DNA from: Symbiodinium natans
Taxonomy: Eukaryota > Sar > Dinophyceae > Suessiales > Symbiodiniaceae
Length of the DNA stretch: 36,000 bases
NCBI GenBank assembly: GCA_905221605.1
Contig: CAJNDS010002779.1
Location: forward strand, 658,177 to 694,176
Reading direction: 5' to 3'
Of this stretch, positions 25,699 to 34,803 are shown in pieces (position 1 is the stretch's first letter; every line of letters begins with the position of its first letter). Below the pieces are notes generated by a model. That model did not search any database and was not told the DNA's origin. It was given only the letters and a program-made list of their open reading frames with translations. The position numbers were made by a program, and so were the translations under genes.

Positions 25699-26140
25699 GT
25701 TTAGATAGGGTTTAGGGTTTAGGGTTAGTTAGGGTTAGGGTTTAGGGTTTAGGTTTTTTAGGGTTTAGGGTTTGGGTTAGGGTTAGGGTTTAGGGTTTAG
25801 GGTTTAGGGTTTAGGGTTTAGGGTTAGGGTGGGTTGGGTTTAGGGTTTAGGGTTAGGGTTTAGGGTTTAGGGTTTAGGGTTAGGGTGTTAGGTTTAGGGT
25901 TCAGGGTTTAGGTTTAGGGTTTACGGTTTAGGGTTTTAGGGTTTAGGGTTTAGGGTTTAGGGTTTCGGGTTTAGGGTTTAGGGTTTAGGGTTTAGGGTTT
26001 AGGGTTTAGGGTTTAGGGTTTAGGGTTTAGGCTTCAAGGTCTAGGGTTTATGGTTTCGGGTTCAGGGTTTCAGGGTTTTGGGGTTTTAGGGTTTGGGGTT
26101 TTAGGGTTTGAGGTTTTAGGGTTTGGGGTTTGGGGTTTAG
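25699..26140 (+). repeat. Long TTTAGGG array with many variants
   Basis: Mixes TTTAGGG, TTAGGG and TTTTAGGG units, plus TTTGGGG towards the right. The longest array in the window. Confidence 0.97.
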
Positions 26141-26637
26141 GATTGAAGCTGATGGGGTGTTGTGGTGTTGTGGTTTGCGGATTTTGCTGTTAGGGTTCCG
26201 ATTATCGTGGGCATAGAGTATAGTAGGCTTTGCCTTGCTGCGATTTGCTTGCTTGCTTGCTTGCTTGCTCGTTTTAATGTTACTGCTGCTGCTGTCGCTG
26301 CCACCGGGGCCGCGACGGCTTCTGCTGCCGCTGCTGTTACTGCGTTATTGGTATGTTGCTTCTCCTCTTTGTTGTGCTTGACAGACACTTTCCACGACTT
26401 CTGGACTGCGCATCCGTTCTCCCACATCCCACCATCTCGTCCACCAACTTTTGCGTAGGGTTTCGCACCCGCCCCTCGGAAACATCGTTATTTGCAGGTG
26501 CCCTGGGCTTAGCATCCAACAGCCCTTGGTTGTGTCTTCTTGCACCGACCAATTTCTACTTGACTTACGTCGCACCAGTTCCCTGTCCCGACGGCTGCGT
26601 ACCCCAATCCTTCAGAGACCATGTACTAGAGAATTCC
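26141..26637. other. No gene recognised; hydrophobic open frames only
   Basis: Two overlapping + frames of 98 codons (26162-26458 and 26353-26649) exist. The first owes part of its length to a (TTGC)n run at 26243-26268 and GCTGCTGCT-type sequence. Neither shows a known motif. Confidence 0.5.
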
Positions 26638-26722
26638 CCAAAACCCTAAACCCTGAACCCGGACCCCTAAACCCCTAAGCCCCAAACCCCCACTCAGTTT
26701 GCAGGTCAGGTTTTGTCATCTT

Positions 26723-26830
26723 GGTAGCTGGGTGGAGGGGTCGACACTAACCTCTTTATGGTCAGTTCTCAAAATGGTACCTTTTAGGGTTCGGGGGCCA
26801 GGGGCCGCCTTATGATGGTAACCCCAGAAA
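26723..26830. mobile_element. Diverged TGGTAGCCCAGT-family copy
   Basis: Left CTTGGTAGCTGGGTGG and right CCTTATGATGGTAACCCCAG match the two ends of 18133-18240 with several changes. Confidence 0.4.
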
Positions 26831-27004
26831 CGGACATTAATTTAGAGAAGTTACCATATGAGAGTCACGAGGAAAGAAAGAACCTTGACCCCTGCCCTAT
26901 TTGCACTAGTTAGCCCTACAAGCTCGAAACGAAAAAAAACTAAAACCTAAACCCCATGTAAACCCTAAACCGTAACCCCCCCCCCCCGCACCCACCCCAA
27001 CAAG

Positions 27005-27097
27005 AAGAAAACCAGGAGCCAATCCCGGGAATTGGTCAATGAGCGTTTCCTGATGGAGCTGCGAAGTTGGATCATCGACCGGAAGGACCTGAAACAG
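27005..27097 (+). CDS. Candidate coding exon, unknown gene
   Basis: 31 codons in phase 0 between CAACAAG and CAG|GTTGAGGG. Contains KKTRSQSRELVNERFLMELR then SWIIDRKDLKQ, a charged helical segment. One of the best islands in the window. Confidence 0.6.
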
Positions 27098-27430
27098 GTT
27101 GAGGGTTTCGGGTTTAGGGTTCAGGGTTTTGGGTTTCGGTTTCAGGGTTTAGGGTTCAGCATCTCAAGTCCAAGCTTTCACTAGTCAAACAGTTTTTGGA
27201 ACCTTGTAATGAAATACCACCCGCCCAAATGCCCAAAGAATCCCATAACAGAAAAAGGACATGTAGAACTTGCACTTTTCTTTTCTCATGCGACAAGACG
27301 CACAACAACAAACCCTAAAGACTAACAAGTAGCCCCCGAAACCTAATAACCAATTCCCAACAGGCCCCGAAACCCTAAGGACAAGCCCCAATAGGCCTGA
27401 AACGGAACCCTGGCTTATGGTGAAGGCCCT

Positions 27431-27790
27431 AAACCGTCGATTCTGGTTCCCGGGTTTATGCCTTCAACCGTCGATTATGGTTCTGAACCATAATCGTGCC
27501 GATTCTGGTTCCGGGTTTAGGCCCTAAACCGTCCCCTAAACCCGGAACTATAATCGGGCTAGCCCCAAAAAAATCAGGCGAGGTCTTCGAGCAAAATCTG
27601 TGCAGTTGCTGCTGGAATCGACCACTTTTCACGAATTCTGATGTCTCCCCCCCCCCCCCCCCCACACGAAGGGGTTAATTGCCATGGAGTATGGTTCAGG
27701 GTTTAGGCCCTGAACCGTCGATTTTGGTTTCGATAGGCTCTGAACCGTCGATAATGGTTCTGCCGCCCCAAGCCGTCGATTCTGGTTCTG
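27431..27790. repeat. Dispersed 18-bp repeat AACCGTCGATTNTGGTTC
   Basis: Copies begin at 27432, 27466, 27713, 27743 and 27771, with degenerate and inverted copies at 27484-27515. The unit is partly palindromic (AACC...GGTT). A poly-C run (27648-27663) separates two clusters. Confidence 0.75.
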
Positions 27791-28088
27791 ACCAAGAAAA
27801 GTAAGGGTTTATATATACATTGTATACATATATATATATTTTTTGATTAAGCAAGAGAGATGGTTTAGGGTTTGGCGACGGATGAGGGCGTTGAGGGTTT
27901 GTCTATACTATTTCACCAGCGATCAATTGGGGATGTTTAGGGGACATCCTTGGTCTGGTGTCGTGGTGTCACTTTTGTCACTTCTCTTGGAGCTGCTCTG
28001 TGGTTCTATAGTCTTGCTCTGGCACTGAGCACGCAGGACCGTTTGGTTTGGCCCACTGGTGGCGATGACGACGAGGCCCCAGACCCAG

Positions 28089-28191
28089 CAACTCTGCGAC
28101 GAAATGAGTCCGCTTGCGTCTCAAAAGCTTTCGCATCATCGTGCGCCCGAATCGACCCAGATTCCTGATGGAATCAACTCCACTATTCGAG
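28089..28191 (+). CDS. Candidate coding exon ending at an inverted-repeat element
   Basis: Acceptor GACCCAG; frame QLCDEMSPLASQKLSHHRAP continues to STIR and ends at CGAG|GTAGGCC. The donor is the first GT of a copy of the GTAGGCC repeat family. Its phase does not join the acidic exon at 28350. Confidence 0.43.
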
Positions 28192-28273
28192 GTAGGCCTT
28201 GGGATACTTTCTATTCTCCCTTGCTGGGATTTAAGAGGAGCATATTTCGGAAACTTCTTCAGAGGGTTTTAAC
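28192..28273. mobile_element. GTAGGCC-family copy, right end lost
   Basis: GTAGGCCTTGGGATACTTTC through CAGAGGGTTTTAACCCC. The terminal GGCCATCCTAG is replaced by a CCCTAAA array. It begins exactly at the end of the open frame 28089-28191. Confidence 0.5.
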
Positions 28274-28340
28274 CCCAAACCCTAAACCCTAAGCCCTAAA
28301 CCCTAAACCCCAAGCCCTAAACCCTAAACCCTAAACCCTA
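28274..28340 (-). repeat. CCCTAAA telomere-like array
   Basis: Replaces the right end of the 28192 element and precedes the acceptor of the acidic exon. Confidence 0.95.
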
Positions 28341-28349
28341 CTTGTGCAG

Positions 28350-28431
28350 GATGATGAGGAGAAGGACGAAGACGGTGATGATGAGGACGATGACGACGAC
28401 GAAGAAGAGGAGGAGGCGGAGCTGGTCGAGG
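28350..28431 (+). CDS. Candidate coding exon, highly acidic
   Basis: Acceptor CTTGTGCAG after a CCCTAAA array; donor G|GTTTGTAGG. 27 codons, almost all Asp and Glu (DDEEKDEDGDDEDDDDDEEE then AELVE). Acidic tails of this kind occur in chromatin and nucleolar proteins; no identity is claimed. Confidence 0.55.
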
Positions 28432-28583
28432 GTTTGTAGGTTTGTCTCTAAAGTATAGCCTCCAACAAGTTGGCACACCCTGATCCCTACACCCCAAAAG
28501 GTACATCAAAGGGATTCCCAGCTCTACTCACCCTGAAGGTCTCACCTCCTGTCTTCTTTCATTCCTGCCATTGTTGTCCGGAG

Positions 28584-28623
28584 CCTTCAAGCGCCAAGTT
28601 CTATGCCCGTGCCTTCGTGTCGG
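28584..28623 (+). CDS. Short candidate exon, unknown gene
   Basis: After CCGGAG; frame PSSAKFYARAFVS; donor G|GTTTAGGG into a TTTAGGG array. Confidence 0.33.
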
Positions 28624-28690
28624 GTTTAGGGTTTAGGGTTTAGGGTTTAGGGTTTAGGGTTTAGGGTTTAGGGTTTAGGGTTTAGGGTTT
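28624..28690 (+). repeat. TTTAGGG telomere-like array
   Basis: Near-perfect. Runs into the left arm of the 28685 element. Confidence 0.95.
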
Positions 28691-28914
28691 CCGAGATTCG
28701 GGGCACCTCATTGGGGTCCTTACTATAAGCGAATCCTGCTATATTGGGCGGCCAATATTCGGGGTACTTTTTTTGGGGTCCTTAAACCTTAAACCCTAAA
28801 CCCTAAACCCTAAACCCTAGACCCTAGACCCTAGACCCTAAACCGTAAACCCTAAACCCCAATCCTACTACATGGGGGGAGTATTAGGGGCCCCGTGTTT
28901 TTCGTAAAACCCCC
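28685..28914. mobile_element. GTTTCCGAAA-like element split by a CCCTAAA array
   Basis: The left part (TTTCCGAGATTCGGGGCACC, CTCATTGGGGTCC, GAATCCTGCTATATTGGG) and right part (CCAATCCTACTACATGGG, TTTTTCGTAAAACCCCC) are roughly inverted. About 80 bp of CCCTAAA/CCCTAGA repeat lies between them. Confidence 0.4.
28781..28863 (-). repeat. CCCTAAA/CCCTAGA array
   Basis: Core of the 28685-28914 element. Confidence 0.93.
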
Positions 28915-28940
28915 ATGTCGACTCTTGGGCGCCGTGGCAG

Positions 28941-28982
28941 GAGGCAGAGGGCGACGAAGAGGAGTGCACAGCTGAAGCCAGG
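28941..28982 (+). CDS. Candidate coding exon, acidic, joins 29381
   Basis: Acceptor CGTGGCAG; 14 codons EAEGDEEECTAEAR in phase 0; donor AGG|GTTTAGGG. The following intron is largely the 9-mer array. The phase matches the next exon. Confidence 0.5.
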
Positions 28983-28990
28983 GTTTAGGG

Positions 28991-29271
28991 TTCAGAGGGT
29001 TTAGAGGGTTTAGAGGGTTTAGAGGGTTTAGAGGGTTTAGAGGGTTTAGAGGGTTTAGAGGGTTTAGAGGGTTTAGAGGGTTTAGAGGGTTTAGAGGGTT
29101 TAGAGGGCTTAGAGGGTTTAGAGGGTTTAGAGGGTTTAGAGGGTTTAGAGGGTTTAGAGGGTTTAGAGGGTTTAGAGGGTTTAGAGGGTTTAGAGGGTTT
29201 AGAGGGTTTAGAGGGTTTAGAGGGCTTAGAGGGCTCAGAGGGTTTAGAGGGTTTAGAGGGTTTAGAGGGTT
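28991..29271 (+). repeat. 9-bp tandem array TTTAGAGGG
   Basis: About 31 units of TTTAGAGGG with rare variants (GCTTAGAGG, GCTCAGAGG), bordered by ordinary TTTAGGG units on both sides. It fills most of the intron between 28982 and 29381. Confidence 0.95.
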
Positions 29272-29380
29272 TAGGGTTTAGGGTCTCCCTTCTTGGGAAC
29301 TTCCACCCTTAAATTTTGCCCTTTCACATGACTTCAAGGTTTGGAGGCTTCAGGGTTAAGAGGGTTTAGTAGTGGGCAAG

Positions 29381-29435
29381 GAGAAGACTGCATCGGCGGA
29401 GAAGGAGGAAGCAAAGGAGGAGGAGAATGACAAAG
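29381..29435 (+). CDS. Candidate coding exon, acidic, GC donor
   Basis: Acceptor GGGCAAG; frame EKTASAEKEEAKEEENDK; GC donor AAAG|GCGGCC. The single base left over completes a codon with the first two bases of 29506-29592, giving Asp. Confidence 0.5.
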
Positions 29436-29505
29436 GCGGCCTCTCATGCCCATCTTGGATGTAGCATGGCTGTAGACAGGCTTATTTGATCAAGCTCTTC
29501 TGCAG

Positions 29506-29592
29506 ATTGCAACGGGTTCACGCAGCCTGACTATAAAGCAGGGGAGGAGGATGATGAGGAAGAGAATACAGAAACATTCAAAGCAAAGGCAG
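29506..29592 (+). CDS. Candidate coding exon, acidic
   Basis: Acceptor CTTCTGCAG and donor G|GTGCCC. Frame CNGFTQPDYKAGEEDDEEEN then TETFKAKA. It joins the previous exon through a 70-bp GC-AG intron. Confidence 0.52.
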
Positions 29593-30293
29593 GTGCCCCA
29601 GCTTTCAACAGTCAGGCATGTACAGGGGCTGTGTGTAGCCTTGGCACATGGAAAGCTGCTTCGGCTGTGGTAGGAAGCCGGAACGGTTATGTCGGCTCAA
29701 GTGGTTTGCTTGGGTCCGTGTGGATCCTTGTCGCCCGCCCCCGCTATCAATGATCGATATTGCCAGTGCGAGAACGGCGTCAGTATCATGATGGACACTA
29801 CGGCTTGCCATTGGTGAGTTGGGGCTTGCCTACTGTAGGCTTCTCACATCACTGGTTTGTTCTTTGTGTTTTCAAAAGCCCGCGGTTGCGCGCTGCTCCA
29901 ATGCATGAACTGCCCCTAAACCCGAAACCCGAAAGTCCGTCTAGAAAGCCTGAGATGCAGAGCCAAAGCCTTCCAGGCGACATGGGTTGAATCGATTCCC
30001 GACTCTCCGGTGTTTTGAGTCCTACAAGACGTCATGGATCAGCCTCTCTTGTCTAGGTTGGCTTCTTTGGGAGTTTTTTTTTTTTTTTTTGGGGGGGGGG
30101 GGGGGGGTGTTATAAGGGACCCCATATACAAATCTTTTTGAAAGGGGCTGAAAAGCCATCCCAGCTGTGCTCTCGTGCGTAGAGGGTGGCTAGATGAGAC
30201 GTTGGTGATGTGTTGCGAGAGCTGAGAGCCCGTTATTCTTACGGCCGCAAACCCTGTTGAACCCTGTAGACTGAAGACCCTCAACCCTAAGAC
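29593..30293. other. No gene recognised
   Basis: Unique sequence with a poly-T/poly-G junction and a decayed CCCTAAA/CCCGAAA stretch near 29917. A + frame at 29760-29990 has no recognisable motif. Confidence 0.5.
30074..30107 (+). repeat. Poly-T followed by poly-G
   Basis: 17 T then 17 G bases. Assembly across this site may be unreliable. Confidence 0.95.
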
Positions 30294-30393
30294 TCACCCA
30301 AGAACCCCTAAACCCAAAAACCCAAGACCCCTCTACCCTAAACCCCTAAACACCCCTAAACCCTATACCCTAAACCCTAAACCCTAAACCCTT
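30294..30393 (-). repeat. CCCTAAA telomere-like array, degenerate left half
   Basis: Runs up to the acceptor of the 30404 exon candidate. Confidence 0.9.
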
Positions 30394-30403
30394 CTCAGCT
30401 CAG

Positions 30404-30496
30404 GAGGAGCGAGCACAGAAAAGCAGCATCGCGAACCCGAAGCCCGGCGAGGCCTTCTGGGAGCTGTATCGCAAGCTCGGCGAGCCGCTCCGCAGC
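30404..30496 (+). CDS. Candidate coding exon, unknown gene
   Basis: Acceptor CAGCTCAG just after a CCCTAAA array; donor AGC|GTTGGG starts a G-rich telomere-like array. 31 codons in phase 0 with KSSIANPKPGEAFWELYRKL then GEPLRS. One of the best islands. Confidence 0.6.
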
Positions 30497-30497
30497 G

Positions 30498-30748
30498 TTG
30501 GGTTTTTAGGGGTTTTGGGGTTTAGGATTTGGGGTTGGGGTTAAGGGTTTTGGGGTTAAGGGTTTTGGGGTTAAGGATTTGGGGTTAAGGGTTTTGGGGT
30601 TACGGTTTAGGATTTGATTTGGGGTTTGGGATTTGGGGTTTGGGGTTTGGGGTTTGTGGTTTAGGGTTTAAGCTTTAGAGGGTGTGGGGTCTGGGCGTTA
30701 AGCTTTAGGGTTTGGGGTTTAGGGTTGAGGGTTAGGGCTTTGGGGTTT
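30498..30748 (+). repeat. G-rich variant array (GGGTTTTGGGGTTAAGG)
   Basis: Units such as GGGGTTAAGGGTTTT and GGGTTTGGGG, unlike the plain 7-mer arrays. Starts at the donor of the 30404-30496 exon candidate. Confidence 0.9.
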
Positions 30749-31066
30749 AGGGTGTCGGGTTGGGGGTGTGTCTGGGGAGTGTTGTTGTTGGCTCGGATGC
30801 TGAGTCTTCAGGCCGTCACTCCCTGCCAGAGTTGCCTTCCAGGGTCTTTCCCATGGTCACTCAATATGATGGTTTACGAAAGTGGGGGACCCCGAAAATA
30901 GACCCCAAATGGTGGGATTCCCTTGATAGGGCAAAGACGCATATCAGGGTTCCTAATAAAGGGCCCATGTGAACATGCACACCTCCCGCCTGCAGAGACA
31001 CTCAGTCATTCGCAGTTCGGAGCGCTCTGTTGGTTTCATATGCACGGTTTGTAGGGCAAAACTTGA

Positions 31067-31165
31067 CTAGGTAGGCCCTTGGGACATTTGTATTGTCCCT
31101 GATTGGGTTTATCAGGATCATACTCAGGAATGTTTTTTGTCAGAGGGTTTTAAGGGCCATCCTAG
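31067..31165. mobile_element. Inverted-repeat element, GTAGGCC family
   Basis: 99 bp bounded by CTAGGTAGGCC and GGCCATCCTAG (10 of 11 paired). The interior has TTGGGACATTTGTATTG and CAGAGGGTTTTAAGGG, shared with copies at 21900, 25313 and 28192. The left end gives a GT donor and the right end an AG acceptor. Confidence 0.65.
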
Positions 31166-32142
31166 TTGAGAACCCAAGTGCGCGCCCGAATCCCCGACAG
31201 TTCCTTTCCTCTCCTAGCAATTCTAAAGTGGATGTCGTGGTGCGTGATCTCTCAATCCACAATGGTATACCCTTGTTCTGGTCTGGCACCCAGAGAGAGC
31301 CGCATAGAGACGATCATCTGAGCTGCGCATATGGGCAGTTCCCTAAATTTGGCACCCGTTTGCCGGCAAAAGGACACTAGTCGAGAAAACTGCCTGTGTC
31401 CACAAGCGGTACATACCTGCACATTAAGCTTCTGGGTGCAGCCAGCACCTGCTGGCCTGCGCAGCGTCAAACGTGGTCAGAGTTCCAAAGATCCCAACTC
31501 ATCCCAGATCACTCAGAAACTTCCTTACTAGTAGGGTTTAGGGCTTAAAGGCTTAGGGTTTAGGGTTTCGGGTGCTGAGGGCCTGGGACGAGGGTTGAAT
31601 CAGGTTTCAGGTTTGGTGTGTATGGACAGAAAATGGCTTTGGATTTGCGTCATGCTTTCAGTCAACCTAGCTGGACGTTGTAATGTTTTTTCGTTTCATT
31701 TGTTTGTGAGAAATATTTAGAAGACTATTGAGGCTTTAACATCTTGGATTGTTTGGTCGACATGCACTTTTTAATGGTGCTGATGCGTTGTAATACTTTG
31801 GGCTGGGAGGGAGTTTGCTTGTTGCTTTGTGATTTCTTATGTGTTTATTTTTGGATGTGTTGTCGTTTTGCGAATTGTGGGAGTGCTCGCCGCTTTTTTT
31901 GGTTGCTGTTTCGAGGATGTCAGGCCTGGGCTTGAGTTAGAACTTGACTGGGCTTCTTGGGGGGTGGAACCCCTGAGTTCCTGACATTTTTGGATTGGCT
32001 TGGGTGTGCCAGGTGTGTTTTGGGTTGGTTTTTGTTTTGTAGAGAGTTTGTTCATGGTGGTTAGATTTTTGCAGTGTGTTTGAGAATAGCGGAGCATGTT
32101 CCCCAACTCGATCTTCAAAGTAGAGGCAAGCCTTTCGCCAAA

Positions 32143-32228
32143 CTCTCTCTCTCTCTCTCTCTTATTCACGGACGACACGGATCCCTTGCATGAGCCGGTA
32201 ATGTGCTTCTCTCTCTCTCTCTCTCTCT
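32143..32228 (+). repeat. Two (CT)n microsatellites
   Basis: CT runs at 32143-32161 and 32206-32228 separated by unique sequence. Confidence 0.93.
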
Positions 32229-32423
32229 GTCACCGAGATCATTGATATCGTTCGGAGGCTCGCGAGGCTTACAACGAAGGTGGGCAAAAGGGTCGTTTTT
32301 TGTTTTGGGCTCCAACGGCACGTAAACGCGCACCGGCGACGCCCCGCCCACATCGGTATTGACAGTGTTTTCTGTGTCCGGCACCCAGAAAAGCACACGC
32401 CTGCCACGTTCTCCACCAGTCGT

Positions 32424-32589
32424 TGCAAATGGCCAGAGCATCCGGATCCATGCCCGCACGATGAGAACGTCCGTGTTGCCAGTGCGTGCGAATGGCCAGA
32501 GCATCCATGCCAGCACGATGAGAACGTCTGTGTTGCCAGTGCGTGCGAATGGCCAGAGCATCCATGCCCGCACGATGAGAACGTCCGTC
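32424..32589. repeat. 57-bp tandem repeat, three copies
   Basis: AATGGCCAGAGCATCC recurs at 32428, 32491 and 32548, with CACGATGAGAACGTC after each. The first unit has a 6-bp insertion. Long minus-strand frames here are a by-product of the repeat. Confidence 0.85.
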
Positions 32590-33087
32590 GAGACAAGAAC
32601 TGGCTGAAGCTCCAAAATGGACCTCGACCACCCTCATGTCGCCCAAACCTAGGCCCCAGCGCATTCTAGTCAATTTTCCTTTCGATTTTTTTGTCCGCTG
32701 TACCCTCACCATCCCTGACTCTCAAAGCTCAGAAATACTGCCCCTGCCACGTTATTTGCCCTTCCCGTCTACAAAGCGGCGTTTTCGGCGCGCGTTTACG
32801 CACCGTTGGAACGTTTTGACTTGGCGGATCGTGTGAATGTGCTGTTGTCTTTATTGTTTTTCTTCTGGGGTTGGGTGAGGCGTTCTGTGTTGTTATCTCA
32901 TGTATGCTGCGTTGCGTTTAGAAGTAATTATTGTCTGTGTTTTTGGTGTTCCGTTTTTTGGCGAACTTATGAAACCATTTTGGCATTAACTGCTTGGTTT
33001 GCCGATGGAGTTGTTGTTAAAAGATGTTGAGCTCTTGTCGCTTGATGTGCAATCGACCCCTCCAGATGCTCAGGCAAACACTATCTT

Positions 33088-33168
33088 GGGATGTTTCCGC
33101 TTATACTAACATCTCCTGAATACGGAATATGATAGGGGGTACTCGAATCCGCACTAGGCCAATGTTGC
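33088..33168. mobile_element. GATGTTCCCCC-family copy
   Basis: GGGATGTTTCCGCTTATACT, then TACGGAATATGATAGGGGGT as in the 33937 copy. The right arm is poorly kept. Confidence 0.5.
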
Positions 33169-33689
33169 CGGGAGTTGGCTAGAGTCGAGAGTGGCGGGCC
33201 CATCCCGAGATAAAGCATCCAAGCTTAGCCAGACATCTGCCACAGTCCCTGACATCAACTTTCACGCCTGAGCGACGCCAAGAAGCAACTTTGATCCGAA
33301 GCTCTCCATGCCGATCACAGTTCCATCGACTCCTCCCCGAAGGAATCATAGAGGTGATTTTCGTGAGATTCAAGAAGCGGGACCCTACTAAACCCGAACC
33401 CCCAAACCCCAAACCGGGCGCGCGGGACCCGGGGATCCTCCAGCCGGCCCATGTCTGACACCCTGCAGTACACGTTCGTTTGTGGTTGGTGTCACCCTAC
33501 TCTATATCCCCCTGGGAAATCATTTTGTATTTTTGCTTATATGAAACTCGGAGGATATCAAAAAAAGTATTTTTATTAAGGTGCTAAGGGGAGTATAGTA
33601 CTGGACGACACCTTGTCGCGCTCGAAAAGGGGTGATTCAACCCTTGGGGCCTACTTCGACCCTGAACCCTAAACCTCTTTCTGGCTAAG

Positions 33690-33775
33690 GTGCTATGAGG
33701 CCGAGATCAACCAGCTGCGCAAAGGGTCAAGCGTCACCATTCGTCGAACGCCGCCACATCCTCGGTTCACGGCTT
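33690..33775 (+). CDS. Candidate coding exon, unknown gene
   Basis: Acceptor GGCTAAG; frame CYEAEINQLRKGSSVTIRRT; donor GTTTAGGATTTAG opens a TTTAGGG array. Confidence 0.5.
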
Positions 33776-33822
33776 GTTTAGGATTTAGAGTTTAGGGTTT
33801 AGGGTTTAGGGTTTAGGTTCCT
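33776..33822 (+). repeat. TTTAGGG telomere-like array
   Basis: Short. Starts at the donor of the 33690 exon candidate. Confidence 0.9.
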
Positions 33823-33936
33823 GTCGTAGGTCACTGGATGGCTTGCGGCTACAGGGTCCATAGCCGCCAAAATCCTTGGGGACCCAAGTGACCCAAAGGA
33901 ACCCTAAAGAGTTGCGGGTCATGTGCCCTATGCTTG

Positions 33937-34033
33937 GGGATGTTCCCCCTTTTTACTAACAGCTCCTTAGTACGGAATATAATAGGGGGTACAATAATCC
34001 CTACTAGGGACTGTTAGGATAAGGGGGAGCATC
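33937..34033. mobile_element. Inverted-repeat element, GATGTTCCCCC family
   Basis: The left arm GGGATGTTCCCCC...ACTAACAG pairs with the right arm CTGTTAGGA...GGGGGAGCATCCC over about 25 bp. The interior has TACGGAATATAATAGGGGGT. Confidence 0.65.
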
Positions 34034-34129
34034 CCAACCTATACTACGATAAGCCCTATTAGGGCATTCGTACCGTAAGCCCTTTTAGACTTCATCTTGT
34101 CTCCATGCCAAGCTTTTGTGCATTGTCAG

Positions 34130-34177
34130 AGGTCATCGGGTATGGATGTTCTCAGCTCCCTGGCAGAATTACAGCGG
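34130..34177 (+). CDS. Candidate coding exon, unknown gene
   Basis: Acceptor CATTGTCAG and donor CGG|GTTTTTTAGGG enclose 16 codons in phase 0 (RSSGMDVLSSLAELQR). A TTTAGGG array follows. Confidence 0.48.
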
Positions 34178-34179
34178 GT

Positions 34180-34265
34180 TTTTTAGGGTTTAGGGTCTAG
34201 GGTTTAGGGTGTGGGGTTTAGGGTTTAGGGTTTCGGGTGTAGGGTGTAGGGTTTAGGGTTTAGGG
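34180..34265 (+). repeat. TTTAGGG telomere-like array
   Basis: With GTGTAGGG variants. Follows the 34130 exon candidate. Confidence 0.93.
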
Positions 34266-34626
34266 GTACTGCAGGGGTCCTCCCGAAAAGCTCGAACTCC
34301 TCCGTCCTGCCGGCAGTTTTGGGACGCTGGCCGCGAGCGTGGGCGCATTGAGTTGATTTGACATTCTCAAAGGCTCGAAAGAGCGCTGATGATGCGTGGT
34401 GGTTGTAAGCATGTTTTTTGCCGGTAGGATAGCTGCCAACATTGCCGTGACTGCGTTTGCCACTTGCTGCGGCAAGCGTCTGTCACAAGTTGCAATGGTG
34501 TGACACATCACAAACCCTAAACCCTAAACCCACACATGGATCTTGGCCGGGATGTGCGAAGGACTGTCCTCGAACCCACAAACAGATGGCAGCGAAAGGA
34601 GTCTTGGCTGGGGAGTTGACTACCGA

Positions 34627-34803
34627 TTGCTTAAGAACCCCCCCCCCCCTCCCCCCCGCCCCCCCAAGAAAAAGCAATCATCCCTATTTTGCCCTTTTAA
34701 AGGAAGAATCCTTTTTGATTAGTTTTGGGTTCTTAAAGCACTATCTTGCCCTTTTCAGGATTAATCATTTTTTTGTGGGGGGGGGGCTCTTAAAGCAAAG
34801 CAA
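34627..34803. mobile_element. Inverted-repeat element, TTGCTTAAGAACCCC family
   Basis: The left end TTGCTTAAGAAC plus a poly-C run pairs with a poly-G run plus CTCTTAAAGCAAAG at the right end. The interior has CATCCCTATTTTGCCCTTTT, shared with 17735-17752. Confidence 0.5.

Larger units (their letters stand above)
31166..33080. other. No gene recognised; lower-GC stretch
   Basis: 31600-32100 is T- and G-rich and poor in telomere-like repeats, unlike its surroundings. A + frame at 31172-31380 (VDVVVRDLSIHNGIPLFWSG) looks protein-like but I found no splice partner. The rest holds microsatellites and the 57-bp repeat. Confidence 0.45.

Noticed and set aside
28089-28431. Direct splice between 28089-28191 and 28350-28431
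   Set aside because: The leftover base with the next two gives a codon followed by an immediate stop. The two islands are not adjacent exons in these frames.
28991-29271. CRISPR-like array
   Set aside because: The 9-bp units are contiguous with no spacers, and the genome is clearly eukaryotic.
32162-32712. Three overlapping minus-strand frames of 144-149 codons
   Set aside because: All depend on the 57-bp tandem repeat, whose length is a multiple of three, and on CT microsatellites. No motif is seen.
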